A stretch of 34,041 nt of DNA from Paracoccus sphaerophysae (lineage in GTDB: Bacteria > Pseudomonadota > Alphaproteobacteria > Rhodobacterales > Rhodobacteraceae): positions 1-34,041 of the forward strand of contig NZ_JRKS01000033.1 of the NCBI RefSeq assembly GCF_000763805.1. Reading direction: 5' to 3'. A program made the position numbers and the translations under genes. Position 1 is the first letter of the stretch. The number at the start of each line of letters is the position of its first letter. Positions 24,628 to 32,907 of this stretch are shown piece by piece. The notes below the pieces were generated by a model. The model was not told the origin of the DNA, ran no database searches, and was given only the letters and a program-made list of their open reading frames with translations.

Positions 24628-25388
24628 CCCACCACTCCCCCGCCCCGTATCGCGAGACCCCGTCTCGCGATGCCTTCGAGGCGCGGCTGCGCCAGATCGG
24701 CGCCGACCGCTATCACGACAAGCACCCGTTCCACCGCCGCCTGCATGGCGGCGACTGCACCCCGGACGAGGTGCGCGCCTGGGTCATCAACCGCTGGATG
24801 TACCAGTCCCGCATCCCGATGAAGGACGCGGCCTTCCTGTCCCGGGTCGAGGACCCGCAGCTGCGCCGCATCTGGCGCTCGCGGATCGAGGATCACGACG
24901 GCGGCGTGACCGAGGGCGGCGGCATCCGCCGCTGGCTGGCGCTGGCCCGCGCCGTCGGGCTGGACCCCGACTACGTCGCCTCGGGGCGCGGCGCGATGCC
25001 GGCGACGCGGTTCGCGGTCGACACCTATGTCCGCTTCGTCCGCGACATGCCGCTGCTGGACGCGGTCGCCGCCAGCCTGACCGAGATGTTCGCCCCCGCC
25101 ATCCATGCCCAGCGCATCGAGGGGCTGCTGGCGCATTACGATTTCGCCGACGACGCCGCGCTGTCCTATTTCCGCAACCGCCTGACCGAGGCGCCCAAGG
25201 ACGTGGCCTTCGGGCTCAACTGGGTGCTGGACTACGCCGACACGCTGGAAAAGCAGGACGCGGCGGCCGCGGCGCTGAGCTTCAAGACCGACGTGCTGTG
25301 GGCGCAGCTGGACGCGCTGTGGCACGGCTATGTCGAGGGCCACATCCCGCCCGGCGCCTGGCGCCCCGGCGAGGGGCTGGCACCATGA
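24624..25388 (+). CDS. pqqC: Pyrroloquinoline-quinone synthase PqqC
   Basis: This 254-residue cofactor-less oxidase catalyses the final ring closure and oxidation to PQQ. It is an all-helical TenA-like fold. Characteristic segments are YHDKHPFHRRLHGG near residues 33-46, RWMYQSRIPMKDAAFLSR near 60-75, RIEDHDG near 90, and the closing LSFKTDVLWAQLDALWHGYV. The GTG start at 24624 overlaps the pqqB stop by four bases, and the stop overlaps the pqqD start by four bases. This chain of overlaps suggests translational coupling. The length is as expected for the family. Confidence 0.96.
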   Translation: MTHHSPAPYRETPSRDAFEARLRQIGADRYHDKHPFHRRLHGGDCTPDEVRAWVINRWMYQSRIPMKDAAFLSRVEDPQLRRIWRSRIEDHDGGVTEGGGIRRWLALARAVGLDPDYVASGRGAMPATRFAVDTYVRFVRDMPLLDAVAASLTEMFAPAIHAQRIEGLLAHYDFADDAALSYFRNRLTEAPKDVAFGLNWVLDYADTLEKQDAAAAALSFKTDVLWAQLDALWHGYVEGHIPPGAWRPGEGLAP

Positions 25389-25840
25389 GCGCCCCCGCCG
25401 CCGCGCCGGACCGGGGCGCTGCCCCGGACCCCGGGATATATGGGGACAAGAGAGAGGCGCCCGCCGGCGGGCCGGATCTTCTGTCTCGAAATATCCCACG
25501 GGGGTCCAGGGGTGTGACACCCCTGGGCGGTGACGCCTTCACCGCCCCGCCGCCTGATCCGGCGCTGGCCGAGGACACCGTTCCCTATCTGCCGCGCGGC
25601 GTCCGGCTTGCCCAGGACCGGGTGCGCGGGATGCGCGTCCTGCAGGCGCCCGAGCGCGCGATGCAGCTGGACCCGGTGGGCGAGGCGATCCTGTCGGCGC
25701 TGGACGGGCGCCGCCTGGGTCAGATCATCGAGGCGCTGGCCGCCGAATATGCCGCGCCGCGCGACCAGATCGCGGGCGACGTGACCGGCTTCCTGCAGTC
25801 CCTGATCGACCGGCGAATGGTCTTCGTGAGGCTGCCATGA
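25385..25840 (+). CDS. pqqD: PQQ peptide chaperone PqqD with a repeat-derived N-terminal extension
   Basis: PqqD binds the PqqA peptide and presents it to the radical SAM enzyme PqqE. The conserved domain starts around residue 67 (VPYLPRGVRLAQDRVRGM) and runs through LDPVGEAILSALDG and FLQSLIDRRMVFV, about 85 residues, which is the usual full length. The ATG at 25385 overlaps pqqC in ATGA and gives 151 residues. Residues 9-48 are encoded by an inverted pair of dispersed palindromic repeats and look like low-complexity filler. A GTG at 25514 (residue 44) could start a 108-residue form. Either the extra N-terminus is tolerated, or translation restarts inside the second repeat. The stop overlaps pqqE by four bases. 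Confidence 0.88.
   Translation: MSAPAAAPDRGAAPDPGIYGDKREAPAGGPDLLSRNIPRGSRGVTPLGGDAFTAPPPDPALAEDTVPYLPRGVRLAQDRVRGMRVLQAPERAMQLDPVGEAILSALDGRRLGQIIEALAAEYAAPRDQIAGDVTGFLQSLIDRRMVFVRLP
25411..25527. repeat. Inverted pair of dispersed palindromic repeats inside pqqD
   Basis: The left copy reads CCGGGGCgctGCCCCGG, then ACCCCGGGATATATG and a GGACAAGA tail (25411-25452). The right copy, on the reverse strand from about 25527 to 25476, reads CCAGGGGTgtcACACCCCTGG, then ACCCCCGTGGGATATTTC and GAGACAGAAGA. Each has a short hairpin head followed by a shared GGGATAT stem and an AGA tail. From memory this resembles an intergenic repeat family common in Rhodobacteraceae. The composite adds about 39 codons in frame. 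Confidence 0.8.
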
Positions 25841-26982
25841 ACGCTCCGCTTTCCGGCCCCCACGACATCCGCGGCAACCCGGTGACCCCCGGCCTGCCCA
25901 TCGCCATGCTGGCCGAGATCACCCATCGCTGCCCGCTCTCGTGCCCCTATTGCTCGAACCCGGTCGAGCTGACCCGCGCCAGCGCCGAGCTGCCGGCCGA
26001 GGCGTGGGTGGACCTGTTTCGCCAGGCTGCCGCGCTGGGGGTGCTGCAGACCCACATCTCGGGCGGCGAGCCGGCCTCGCGCCGCGACCTGGCGCAGATC
26101 GTGGCGGGCGCGCGCGAGGCGGGGCTGTATGTGAACCTCATCACCTCGGGCCTCGGCCTGACGCTGGCCCGGCTGCGCGAGCTGGACAGCGCCGGGGTGG
26201 ATCACGTCCAGCTGTCGCTGCAGGGCGTCGGCCCCACAGCCGCCGACCGGATCAGCGGCATGGCGGGCAGCTGGGACCGCAAGATGCAGGTCGCCCGCTG
26301 GATCGCCGAAGTCGGGTTCCCGCTGACCCTGAACGCTGTCGTCCACCGCCAGAACATCGACACACTGCCGCAGATGATCGACCTGGCGCTGGCGATGGGC
26401 GCCCGGCGGATCGAGGTCGCCACGGTCCAGTTCCACGGCTGGGCCGACCTGAACCGTGGCGCGCTGATGCCCTCGCGCGCGCAGGCGGCCCTTGCCCGCC
26501 GCATCGTCAACGAGGCGCGCGAGGCGCTGCGCGGGCGGATGGTAATCGACTATGTCCCCGCCGACCATCACGCGAAGTTCCCCAAGGCCTGCATGGGCGG
26601 CTGGGGGTCGACGGGGCTCAACGTCACGCCCGATGGCACGGTGCTGCCCTGCCACGCCGCCCAGACCATCCCGGGCCTGACCTTCCAGAACATCCGCGAC
26701 ACCCCGCTGGCCGCGATCTGGCATGACGGCCCGGCCTTCAACGCCTTTCGCGGCACCGGCTGGATGCCCGAGCCGTGTCAGGGCTGCGCGCGGAAAACGG
26801 TGGATTTCGGCGGCTGCCGCTGTCAGGCTATGGCCATCGCCGGGGACGCGGCCGCGACCGATCCCGTGTGCAGCCTGTCGCCGCTGAACGCCGCCGTCCA
26901 CGCCGCGGCCGATGCTGCCGCGGCGGGCGACTCGGACGCGCTGACCTGGCGGCGGATGCCGAAAGAGGAGCTTCGGCCATGA
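25837..26982 (+). CDS. pqqE: PQQ biosynthesis radical SAM enzyme PqqE
   Basis: This 381-residue enzyme forms the carbon-carbon bond between the glutamate and tyrosine of PqqA. The radical SAM cluster is bound by C32, C36 and C39 in HRCPLSCPYCSNP. The C-terminal SPASM region holds further cluster cysteines in ACMGGWG, VLPCHAA, EPCQGCA, GGCRCQA and DPVC. The ATG at 25837 overlaps the pqqD stop (ATGA), and GAAAGAGGAG near the end serves the next gene. PqqE needs PqqD as chaperone, which makes the altered PqqD next door relevant. The length matches the family. Confidence 0.97.
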   Translation: MNAPLSGPHDIRGNPVTPGLPIAMLAEITHRCPLSCPYCSNPVELTRASAELPAEAWVDLFRQAAALGVLQTHISGGEPASRRDLAQIVAGAREAGLYVNLITSGLGLTLARLRELDSAGVDHVQLSLQGVGPTAADRISGMAGSWDRKMQVARWIAEVGFPLTLNAVVHRQNIDTLPQMIDLALAMGARRIEVATVQFHGWADLNRGALMPSRAQAALARRIVNEAREALRGRMVIDYVPADHHAKFPKACMGGWGSTGLNVTPDGTVLPCHAAQTIPGLTFQNIRDTPLAAIWHDGPAFNAFRGTGWMPEPCQGCARKTVDFGGCRCQAMAIAGDAAATDPVCSLSPLNAAVHAAADAAAAGDSDALTWRRMPKEELRP

Positions 26983-27791
26983 CCACCTCGCTGACCCGTT
27001 CGCTGTCCCGCTGGACCCTGGCGCTGGCGCTGCTGGCCGCCCCGGCCCTGCCCCACCCGGCCTGGGCCGCCGACAACCCGCTGCAGCCCTCGCCCGCCTG
27101 GGACGACATGCGCTCCTCGGTCATCGGGACCGAGACCGAGCCGCCGGTCGACGCCGCCGTGCTGGAGCTCGAGGCGCCGATGCGGGCCGACAACCCGGCG
27201 CTGGTGCCGATCCGGATCACCCAGCCCCCCGGCGCGCCGCGCATCGACAAGCTGGCGCTGGTGATCGACGCCAACCCCGCCCCGGTCGCCGGAGAGTTCA
27301 CCTTTGGCCCCGCCACCGGGCCGCTGGATCTCGAGGTCCGGGTCCGGGTCAACGCCTATTCCGACGTCCGTGCCATCGCCACGCTGGACGACGGGCGGCA
27401 GGTCATGGCCGGACGCTTCGTCAAGGCCTCGGGCGGCTGCGCGGCGCCGGCCGGGTCGGGGGCGGATGCGCGCAAGGACATCGGCGCGATGCGCTGGAAA
27501 TCCGAGCCGCAGGGCGACCGCGCCATCGGCACGCTGATGATCCGGCACCCGAATTTCTCGGGCCTGCAGCGCGATCAGGTCACGCTGCTGGATATCCCGG
27601 CCGAGTTCGTCCAGACTGTCGAACTGAAACAGGGCGACGAACTGCTGATGACCATGCAGGGCGGCATCTCGATTTCCGAGAACCCGGTGTTCCGGCTGGG
27701 CTACGCCCCGAACGGCCAGCCGGTGACCGCCCATGCCGAGGATACCGAGGGCCGGGCCTGGGACGAAAGCTTTCCGCAGGCGGGCGGCTGA
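26979..27791 (+). CDS. Quinoprotein dehydrogenase-associated SoxYZ-like carrier protein
   Basis: This 270-residue secreted protein has a signal peptide (hydrophobic core SRWTLALALLAAPALP, cleavage after about AWA30). A SoxY-like part (~55-155) and a SoxZ-like part (~165-265, with RHPNFSGLQRDQV, IPAEFVQTVEL and ISISENPVFRLGYAP) follow. In the Sox system SoxY carries substrates on the cysteine of a GGCGG tail. Here the equivalent is GGC at residues 152-154, between the two parts, and C154 is the only cysteine of the whole protein. The family is known to occur with PQQ and quinoprotein genes, but its cargo is unknown. The ATG at 26979 overlaps pqqE by four bases, with GAGGAG 8 bases upstream, so it is the last gene of the pqq operon. 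Confidence 0.88.
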   Translation: MTTSLTRSLSRWTLALALLAAPALPHPAWAADNPLQPSPAWDDMRSSVIGTETEPPVDAAVLELEAPMRADNPALVPIRITQPPGAPRIDKLALVIDANPAPVAGEFTFGPATGPLDLEVRVRVNAYSDVRAIATLDDGRQVMAGRFVKASGGCAAPAGSGADARKDIGAMRWKSEPQGDRAIGTLMIRHPNFSGLQRDQVTLLDIPAEFVQTVELKQGDELLMTMQGGISISENPVFRLGYAPNGQPVTAHAEDTEGRAWDESFPQAGG

Positions 27792-27857
27792 CCGGGTTGC
27801 GCCCGGCCCTCGCGGCTGGCAGGGTCCGCGCCTCGGGCAACGGACGGGATCAGCATC

Positions 27858-28913
27858 ATGGACACGCGCAAGCTGGGCGGGATCGAGGTCAGCGAGATCT
27901 GCCTTGGCACGATGACCTTCGGCAAGGACACGGGCCGGGACGAAGCCTTTGCCCAGATGGACCGCGCGCTGGACGCGGGCATCACCTTCTTCGACACCGC
28001 CGAGATGTATCCGGTGAACCCCGCCGTGGCCGAGACCTATGGCCAGACCGAGCAGGTCATCGGGGCCTGGCTGGCCGACCGCGGCACCCGCGACCGGGTC
28101 CGTATCGCCACCAAGATCAGCGGCCCAAATGGCGGCCATTCCCGCGGCGGCCAGGGGTTCGAGCCGGGCAACATCGCCGCCGCCGTGGACGGCTCGCTGG
28201 GCCGGCTGGGGACCGACCGGATCGACCTGTATCAGCTGCACTGGCCCAAGCGCGGCAGCTATGCGTTCCGGCAGAACTGGGGCTTCGACCCACGCGGCAC
28301 GAGCAAGGCACGGGTCCAGGATCACATGGACGGCATCCTGACGGCGATGAAGGACATCGTCGCCGCCGGCAAGGTCCGCGAATTCGGGCTGTCGAACGAA
28401 TCCGCTTGGGGCACGATGGCGTGGCTGGCCGCGGCCGACCGCACCGGCGGGCCGCGGGTGGTGTCGGTCCAGAACGAATACGGCCCGCTCTATCGCATGT
28501 ACGACACCGACATGGCCGAGGTCGGCCAGAAGGAAAACGTGACGCTGCTGGCCTATTCGCCGCTGGCCGCGGGGCTGATCTCGGGCAAGTACGCGGGCGG
28601 GACGCTGCCGCCCGGCAGCCGCGCCGCCAACGACGTGATGCGCGACGGCCCGGGCAACCTGGGCGGGCGGCGCACCGCGCGCGCCGACCAGGCGGTCGCC
28701 GCCTGGCACGAGACGGCGCGCGGTCTTGGCCTCGACCCGATCCACATGGCGATCGCCTTCATCCGCCAGCGCCCCTTCCCGGCGATCCCGATCATCGGGG
28801 CGACGCATCTGGACCAGCTGGACCACCTGATCGCCGGGCTCGACCTGCGGCTGGATGCCGAGGCCGACAAGGCCATCGACGCCTTCCACCGCGCGCATCC
28901 GCTGCCCTACTGA
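27858..28913 (+). CDS. Aldo/keto reductase (Tas-like)
   Basis: This 351-residue NADP(H)-dependent oxidoreductase has the TIM-barrel AKR pattern. The catalytic aspartate and tyrosine are in FFDTAEMY (~residues 44-51), the lysine in IATKIS (~85) and the histidine in LYQLHWP (~125). The cofactor end carries IPIIGATHLDQLDHLI. It most resembles the Tas branch, whose natural substrates are unclear. The ATG at 27858 is 66 bases after the SoxYZ-like gene, with only a weak ribosome binding site, and may or may not belong to that transcript. Its stop codon forms part of a TGACAG dyad. Confidence 0.9.
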   Translation: MDTRKLGGIEVSEICLGTMTFGKDTGRDEAFAQMDRALDAGITFFDTAEMYPVNPAVAETYGQTEQVIGAWLADRGTRDRVRIATKISGPNGGHSRGGQGFEPGNIAAAVDGSLGRLGTDRIDLYQLHWPKRGSYAFRQNWGFDPRGTSKARVQDHMDGILTAMKDIVAAGKVREFGLSNESAWGTMAWLAAADRTGGPRVVSVQNEYGPLYRMYDTDMAEVGQKENVTLLAYSPLAAGLISGKYAGGTLPPGSRAANDVMRDGPGNLGGRRTARADQAVAAWHETARGLGLDPIHMAIAFIRQRPFPAIPIIGATHLDQLDHLIAGLDLRLDAEADKAIDAFHRAHPLPY

Positions 28914-28973
28914 CAGGAACTGTCAGGGGGGCGCGGCGACGCGCCGATCCCCCTCCTGACAGGCTCCTGACAT
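28911..28973. promoter_or_regulatory. Cluster of TGACAG-type elements with hairpin potential
   Basis: TGACAG (28911) and CTGTCA (28920) form a dyad with a 3-base spacer, starting at the aldo/keto reductase stop. CTGTCAGG (28920-28927) also pairs with CCTGACAG (28955-28962), with CGCG/GGGG segments inside that lengthen the stem. A further CTCCTGACA follows at 28965. This can be a terminator, or a set of binding sites ahead of the nitronate monooxygenase gene. Confidence 0.5.
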
Positions 28974-29059
28974 CTCCGCCCCCGTGGTGACGCAGCGGCG
29001 GGGGTTGCGGACGGCGCGCCGGGCCGCATCATCACCACCAACCCCGAGGGAGGAACCTG

Positions 29060-30037
29060 ATGCTGCCGCCGATCCTGTCGAACCTGCGTATCCCCGCCGT
29101 CGCCTCGCCGATGTTCATCGTTTCCGGCCCCGAACTGGTCATCGCCCAGTGCAAGGCCGGCATCGTCGGCAGCTTTCCGGCGCTGAACGCGCGCGAGAAG
29201 GACGGCGAGCCGCCGCTGCTGGACGCCTGGCTGACCCGGATTGCCGAGGAACTGGACCGCCACAACCAGGCCAATCCCGACCGTCCGGCGGCGCCGTTCG
29301 CGGTGAACCAGATCGTCCACCGCTCGAACGCCCGGCTGGAACGCGACATCGAGATCTGCCACCGCCACAAGGTGCCGATCTGGATCACCAGCCTCGGCGC
29401 CCGGCCCGAGGTCAACGCCGCCGCCCATGACTGCGGCGGCATCGCGCTGCATGACGTCATCAACCCGACCTTTGCCCGCAAGGCGCTGGAAAAGGGCGCC
29501 GACGGGCTGATCGCGGTCGCGGCCGGCGCCGGAGGCCACGCCGGCCCGCTGTCGCCCTTTGCGCTGATCCAGGAAATCCGCAGCTTCTTCGACGGGCCGC
29601 TGCTGCTGTCAGGATCGATCGCCACCGGCGGCGCGATCCTCGCCGCGCAGGCGATGGGGGCCGACCTGGCCTATATCGGCAGCCCCTTCATCGCCACGGA
29701 CGAGGCGAACGCGGTCCCCGGCTACAAGCAGATGATCGTCGATTCGGGGGCCGAGGACATCGTTAATTCCTCGCTGTTTACCGGGATTCACGGCAACTAC
29801 CTGAAACCCTCGATTGCGGCGGCCGGGCTGGACCCGGACGCGCTGGGGGCGGCGGATGCCTCGGCGATGGATTTCGGCAAGGCCGACGCCGCCGGCGCGG
29901 CCAAGCCCAAGGCGTGGAGCCAGATCTGGGGCTCGGGCCAGGGTATCGGCGCGGTCGAGGCGGTGGTGCCGACGGGCGCTCTGGTGGACCGGCTGGCCGC
30001 GGAATATGCTGCTGCCAAAGCGCGCATCTGCGGCTGA
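29060..30037 (+). CDS. Nitronate monooxygenase (2-nitropropane dioxygenase family)
   Basis: This 325-residue FMN-dependent TIM-barrel enzyme probably oxidises alkyl nitronates, protecting against compounds such as propionate 3-nitronate. The FMN-binding segment VAAGAGGHAGPLSPFALI (~residues 154-171) is diagnostic. The start IPAVASPMFIVSGPELV and the GGAILAAQAMGADLAYIGSPFIAT segment (~195-218) are also family features. GAGGGAGGAA lies about 5 bases before the ATG at 29060. Some members have other flavin-dependent functions, so the substrate is inferred. The preceding 146 bases hold TGACAG repeats, so it probably has its own promoter. It is followed after 35 bases by chrA. Confidence 0.88.
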   Translation: MLPPILSNLRIPAVASPMFIVSGPELVIAQCKAGIVGSFPALNAREKDGEPPLLDAWLTRIAEELDRHNQANPDRPAAPFAVNQIVHRSNARLERDIEICHRHKVPIWITSLGARPEVNAAAHDCGGIALHDVINPTFARKALEKGADGLIAVAAGAGGHAGPLSPFALIQEIRSFFDGPLLLSGSIATGGAILAAQAMGADLAYIGSPFIATDEANAVPGYKQMIVDSGAEDIVNSSLFTGIHGNYLKPSIAAAGLDPDALGAADASAMDFGKADAAGAAKPKAWSQIWGSGQGIGAVEAVVPTGALVDRLAAEYAAAKARICG

Positions 30038-30072
30038 CCCTGCGCGCAGGGCCCGCAAAAAGGGCACCGAGC

Positions 30073-31377
30073 ATGACACCCGAGACTCCGCACTTCCCCA
30101 CTCTGGCGCAGGCGACCCGGGTCTGGGCGCGCATCGCCGCACTGTCGTTTGGCGGGCCGGCGGGGCAGATCGCCGTGATGCACCGCATCCTCGTCGAGGA
30201 GCGCCGCTGGCTGGGCGACGACCGCTTCCTGCACGCGCTCAATTTCTGCATGCTGCTGCCCGGCCCCGAGGCGATGCAGCTCGCGACCTATGTCGGCTGG
30301 CTGATGCATGGGGTGCGCGGGGCGCTGATCGCGGGCGGGCTGTTCATCCTGCCGGGCGCGCTGGCGATCCTCGGGCTGTCCATCGTCTATGCGCTGTGGG
30401 GCGGGGTCGGGATCGTCGCGGGGCTGTTCTTCGGGCTCAAGGCCGCGGTGCTGGCCATCGTGGTGCAGGCGCTGATCCGCATCGGCCGCCGGGCGATCCG
30501 GTCCCGCGCGATGGCGGTGATCGCGGTGCTGAGCCTGCTCGCCATCGCCGTGCTGGGCGCGCCGTTCCCGCTGATCGTCGCGGCCGCCGCACTGGCCGGC
30601 TGGCTGGGCCACCGCGCCGGCATTTCCGGGTTTTCCGGCGCGGGCGGCGGGCATGGCACCGCCGGCGCCCATGTCCCGGATGCGGGCACGGTGCTGGGCG
30701 CGCTGGACCGCGCGCCCGACCGGCGCGGCGCGCTGCGGGCGGGGATCGCCGCGCTGGCGCTGTGGCTGGTCCCGGTGGCGGCGCTGGCGCTGGCCTTGCC
30801 GGGCAGCGTCTGGGCCGAGATCGCGCTGTTCTTTTCCAAGCTCGCCGTCGTCACCTTCGGCGGCGCCTATGCGGTGCTGGCCTATGTCGCGCAAGAGGCG
30901 GTGGGCCGCTATGGCTGGCTCGCGCCCGGAGAGATGCTGGACGGGCTGGGGCTGGCCGAGACGACGCCCGGCCCGCTGATCATGGTGGTGCAGTTCGTGG
31001 GCTTCCTCGCCGCCTTCCGCGAGGGCGGGAGCCTGGCCGCGGGCATCGCCGGGGCGGCGCTGACGACCTGGGTGACCTTCGCGCCGTGCTTCGCGTGGAT
31101 CTTCCTCGGCGCGCCGTGGATCGAAAGGCTGCGGGCGAACCGGGGGCTGGCGGCGGCGCTGGCCGCGGTGACCGCGGCGGTGGTCGGCGTGATCGCCAAT
31201 CTCGCGCTGTGGTTCGGCTGGCACTTCGTGATGCCGGGCGGGCGGCCCGACCCGTGGGCGCTGGCGCTGGCGGGGCTCGCGCTGGGGTTGGTCCTGGGCT
31301 TGCGCTGGGGGGTGATGTCGGTGCTGGCGCTGTGCGCGGCACTGGGCGCCGGCCTGCGGCTGGCGGGGCTCGCCTGA
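30073..31377 (+). CDS. chrA: Chromate transporter, two-domain ChrA
   Basis: This 434-residue inner-membrane protein has two homologous CHR domains, each starting with a glycine motif: SFGGPAGQ near residue 24 and TFGGAYAV near 262. Each is followed by a proline motif: LPGPEAMQLATYVG near 65 and TPGPLIMVVQFVGF near 300. The long chain form exports chromate driven by the proton gradient, giving chromate resistance; some homologues have other anion substrates. About ten hydrophobic spans are visible. A glycine- and histidine-containing loop lies between the domains. The ATG at 30073 has AAAAAGGG about 8 bases upstream. It converges on the nucleobase permease gene. Confidence 0.9.
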   Translation: MTPETPHFPTLAQATRVWARIAALSFGGPAGQIAVMHRILVEERRWLGDDRFLHALNFCMLLPGPEAMQLATYVGWLMHGVRGALIAGGLFILPGALAILGLSIVYALWGGVGIVAGLFFGLKAAVLAIVVQALIRIGRRAIRSRAMAVIAVLSLLAIAVLGAPFPLIVAAAALAGWLGHRAGISGFSGAGGGHGTAGAHVPDAGTVLGALDRAPDRRGALRAGIAALALWLVPVAALALALPGSVWAEIALFFSKLAVVTFGGAYAVLAYVAQEAVGRYGWLAPGEMLDGLGLAETTPGPLIMVVQFVGFLAAFREGGSLAAGIAGAALTTWVTFAPCFAWIFLGAPWIERLRANRGLAAALAAVTAAVVGVIANLALWFGWHFVMPGGRPDPWALALAGLALGLVLGLRWGVMSVLALCAALGAGLRLAGLA

Positions 31378-31425
31378 GGCGACCGCGAAACGGGGTCGAG
31401 GCATGATCCCCCGGCCCCGAGAGGC

Positions 31426-32907
31426 TCAGTGGCTGTCTGCGGCTGCACCGGCGCGGCGCAACTCGTCCTCGTCCACGTGGCGGGCGCCGTTGAAGAACCA
31501 GTTCAGCAGCACCGCGCCGACCGCGGCCAGCAGGATGCCGGAATGGGTCAGCACCTTGGTCGATTTCGGCAGCCACTGGTCGAAGTCGCCCGCGATCATC
31601 GGGATCATCCCCAGCCCCAGCGAGATCGCCACGATGAACAGGTTGTGCCGGTTCGACGCGAAGTCGACCCGACTCAGGATGCGCACCCCGGTCGCGGCGA
31701 CCATGCCGAACATCACCAGCCCGGCGCCGCCCAGCACGACCGTCGGCAGCGCCTCGACCAGCGCGCCCATCTTGGGGATCAGCCCCAGCACGATCATGAT
31801 GACCCCGCCCATCACGCAGACGAAGCGAGAGCGGACTCCGGTCACCCCGACCAGCCCCACGTTCTGCGAGAACGAGGTGTAGGGGAAGGTGTTGAAGACG
31901 CCGCCCAGCAGCGTGCCGACCCCGTCGGCGCGCAGCCCCGCGGCCAGCCGGCGCTGATCAACCCGCTGGCCGACGATGTCGCCAAGCGCCAGGAACATTC
32001 CGGTCGATTCGATCATCACTACCAGCATGACAAGCGTCATGGTCAGGATCATCACCGGGTCAAAGGTGGGCATCCCGAAATGGAACGGCCGGATCGGCGC
32101 GAACCACGCCGCCGAGGCGACCTTTTCGAAATGCATCATGCCCATCGCCGCGGCGATCACGCCGCCCACGAGGATGCCGACCAGCACCGCGATGTTGGAC
32201 AGGAAGCCCCGGGCATATCGCGCGATCAGCAGGATCGTGCCCAGCACGATCGCCGCGATCAGCATGTTGCCGGGCGCCGCGTAAAGCGGGTTCGGCACCG
32301 CCGGCGCCAGCTTGACCCCCAGCGGCGCGGTGCCGGCCGCGACCTGGGCGTCCAGCCAGGCCTGCATCGCCGGATCGACCAGCCTGGGCGCCGTCGGCCC
32401 CTGCTGCAGCCCGAAGATCCAGTTGATGCCGATCGGCATCAGCGAAATCCCGATGGTCAGGATCACCGTTCCGGTCACCACCGGCGGGAAGAACCGCAGC
32501 ATCCGGCTGACCAGCGGCGCAAGGAAGATCGAGATGATCCCCGCCCCGATCACCGCGCCGAACAGCGCCCGGGCGCCGATCTCGCCCGGTGTGGCGTTGG
32601 CGATGGCGACCATCGGGCCCACGGCCGCGAAGGTCACGCCCATCATCACCGGCAGCCGCACGCCCAGCCAGGCGCCCGCGCCCAGCGACTGGATGATCGA
32701 GGCGATGCCGCAGACGAACAGGTCGGCCGAGATCAGGAAGGCCACGTCCTCGGGCGTCAGCTTCAGCGCCCGGCCGACGATCAGCGGCACCGCGATGGCG
32801 CCGGCATACATCACCAGGACGTGCTGGAGCCCAAGCGCGAACAGCCGTGGCGCGGGCAGGATGGCATCGACAGGATCGATGGGAGGGTTGGTCGTCACGT
32901 GGGTCAT
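31426..32907 (-). CDS. Nucleobase:cation symporter-2 family permease (xanthine/urate type)
   Basis: This 493-residue membrane protein has the NCS2 pattern of about 14 spans. The QH motif occurs in ALGLQHVLVMYAG near residue 27. The signature region includes ESTGMFLALGDIVGQ near 305 and GVFNTFPYTSFSQNVGLVGVTGV near 340. This last motif is typical of the xanthine and uric acid (UacT/PbuX) branch rather than uracil permeases. It should import a purine base with protons. The ATG at 32907 has AAAGGGA upstream. It is divergent from an IclR-family regulator gene, which probably controls it. No purine catabolism gene is in the window to refine the substrate. Confidence 0.9.
   Translation of the reverse strand: MTHVTTNPPIDPVDAILPAPRLFALGLQHVLVMYAGAIAVPLIVGRALKLTPEDVAFLISADLFVCGIASIIQSLGAGAWLGVRLPVMMGVTFAAVGPMVAIANATPGEIGARALFGAVIGAGIISIFLAPLVSRMLRFFPPVVTGTVILTIGISLMPIGINWIFGLQQGPTAPRLVDPAMQAWLDAQVAAGTAPLGVKLAPAVPNPLYAAPGNMLIAAIVLGTILLIARYARGFLSNIAVLVGILVGGVIAAAMGMMHFEKVASAAWFAPIRPFHFGMPTFDPVMILTMTLVMLVVMIESTGMFLALGDIVGQRVDQRRLAAGLRADGVGTLLGGVFNTFPYTSFSQNVGLVGVTGVRSRFVCVMGGVIMIVLGLIPKMGALVEALPTVVLGGAGLVMFGMVAATGVRILSRVDFASNRHNLFIVAISLGLGMIPMIAGDFDQWLPKSTKVLTHSGILLAAVGAVLLNWFFNGARHVDEDELRRAGAAADSH

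Noticed and set aside
24476..25384. Extending pqqD upstream through pqqC
   Set aside because: The frame is open but antisense to nothing useful and overlaps pqqC completely. The ATGA overlap at 25385 is the natural start.
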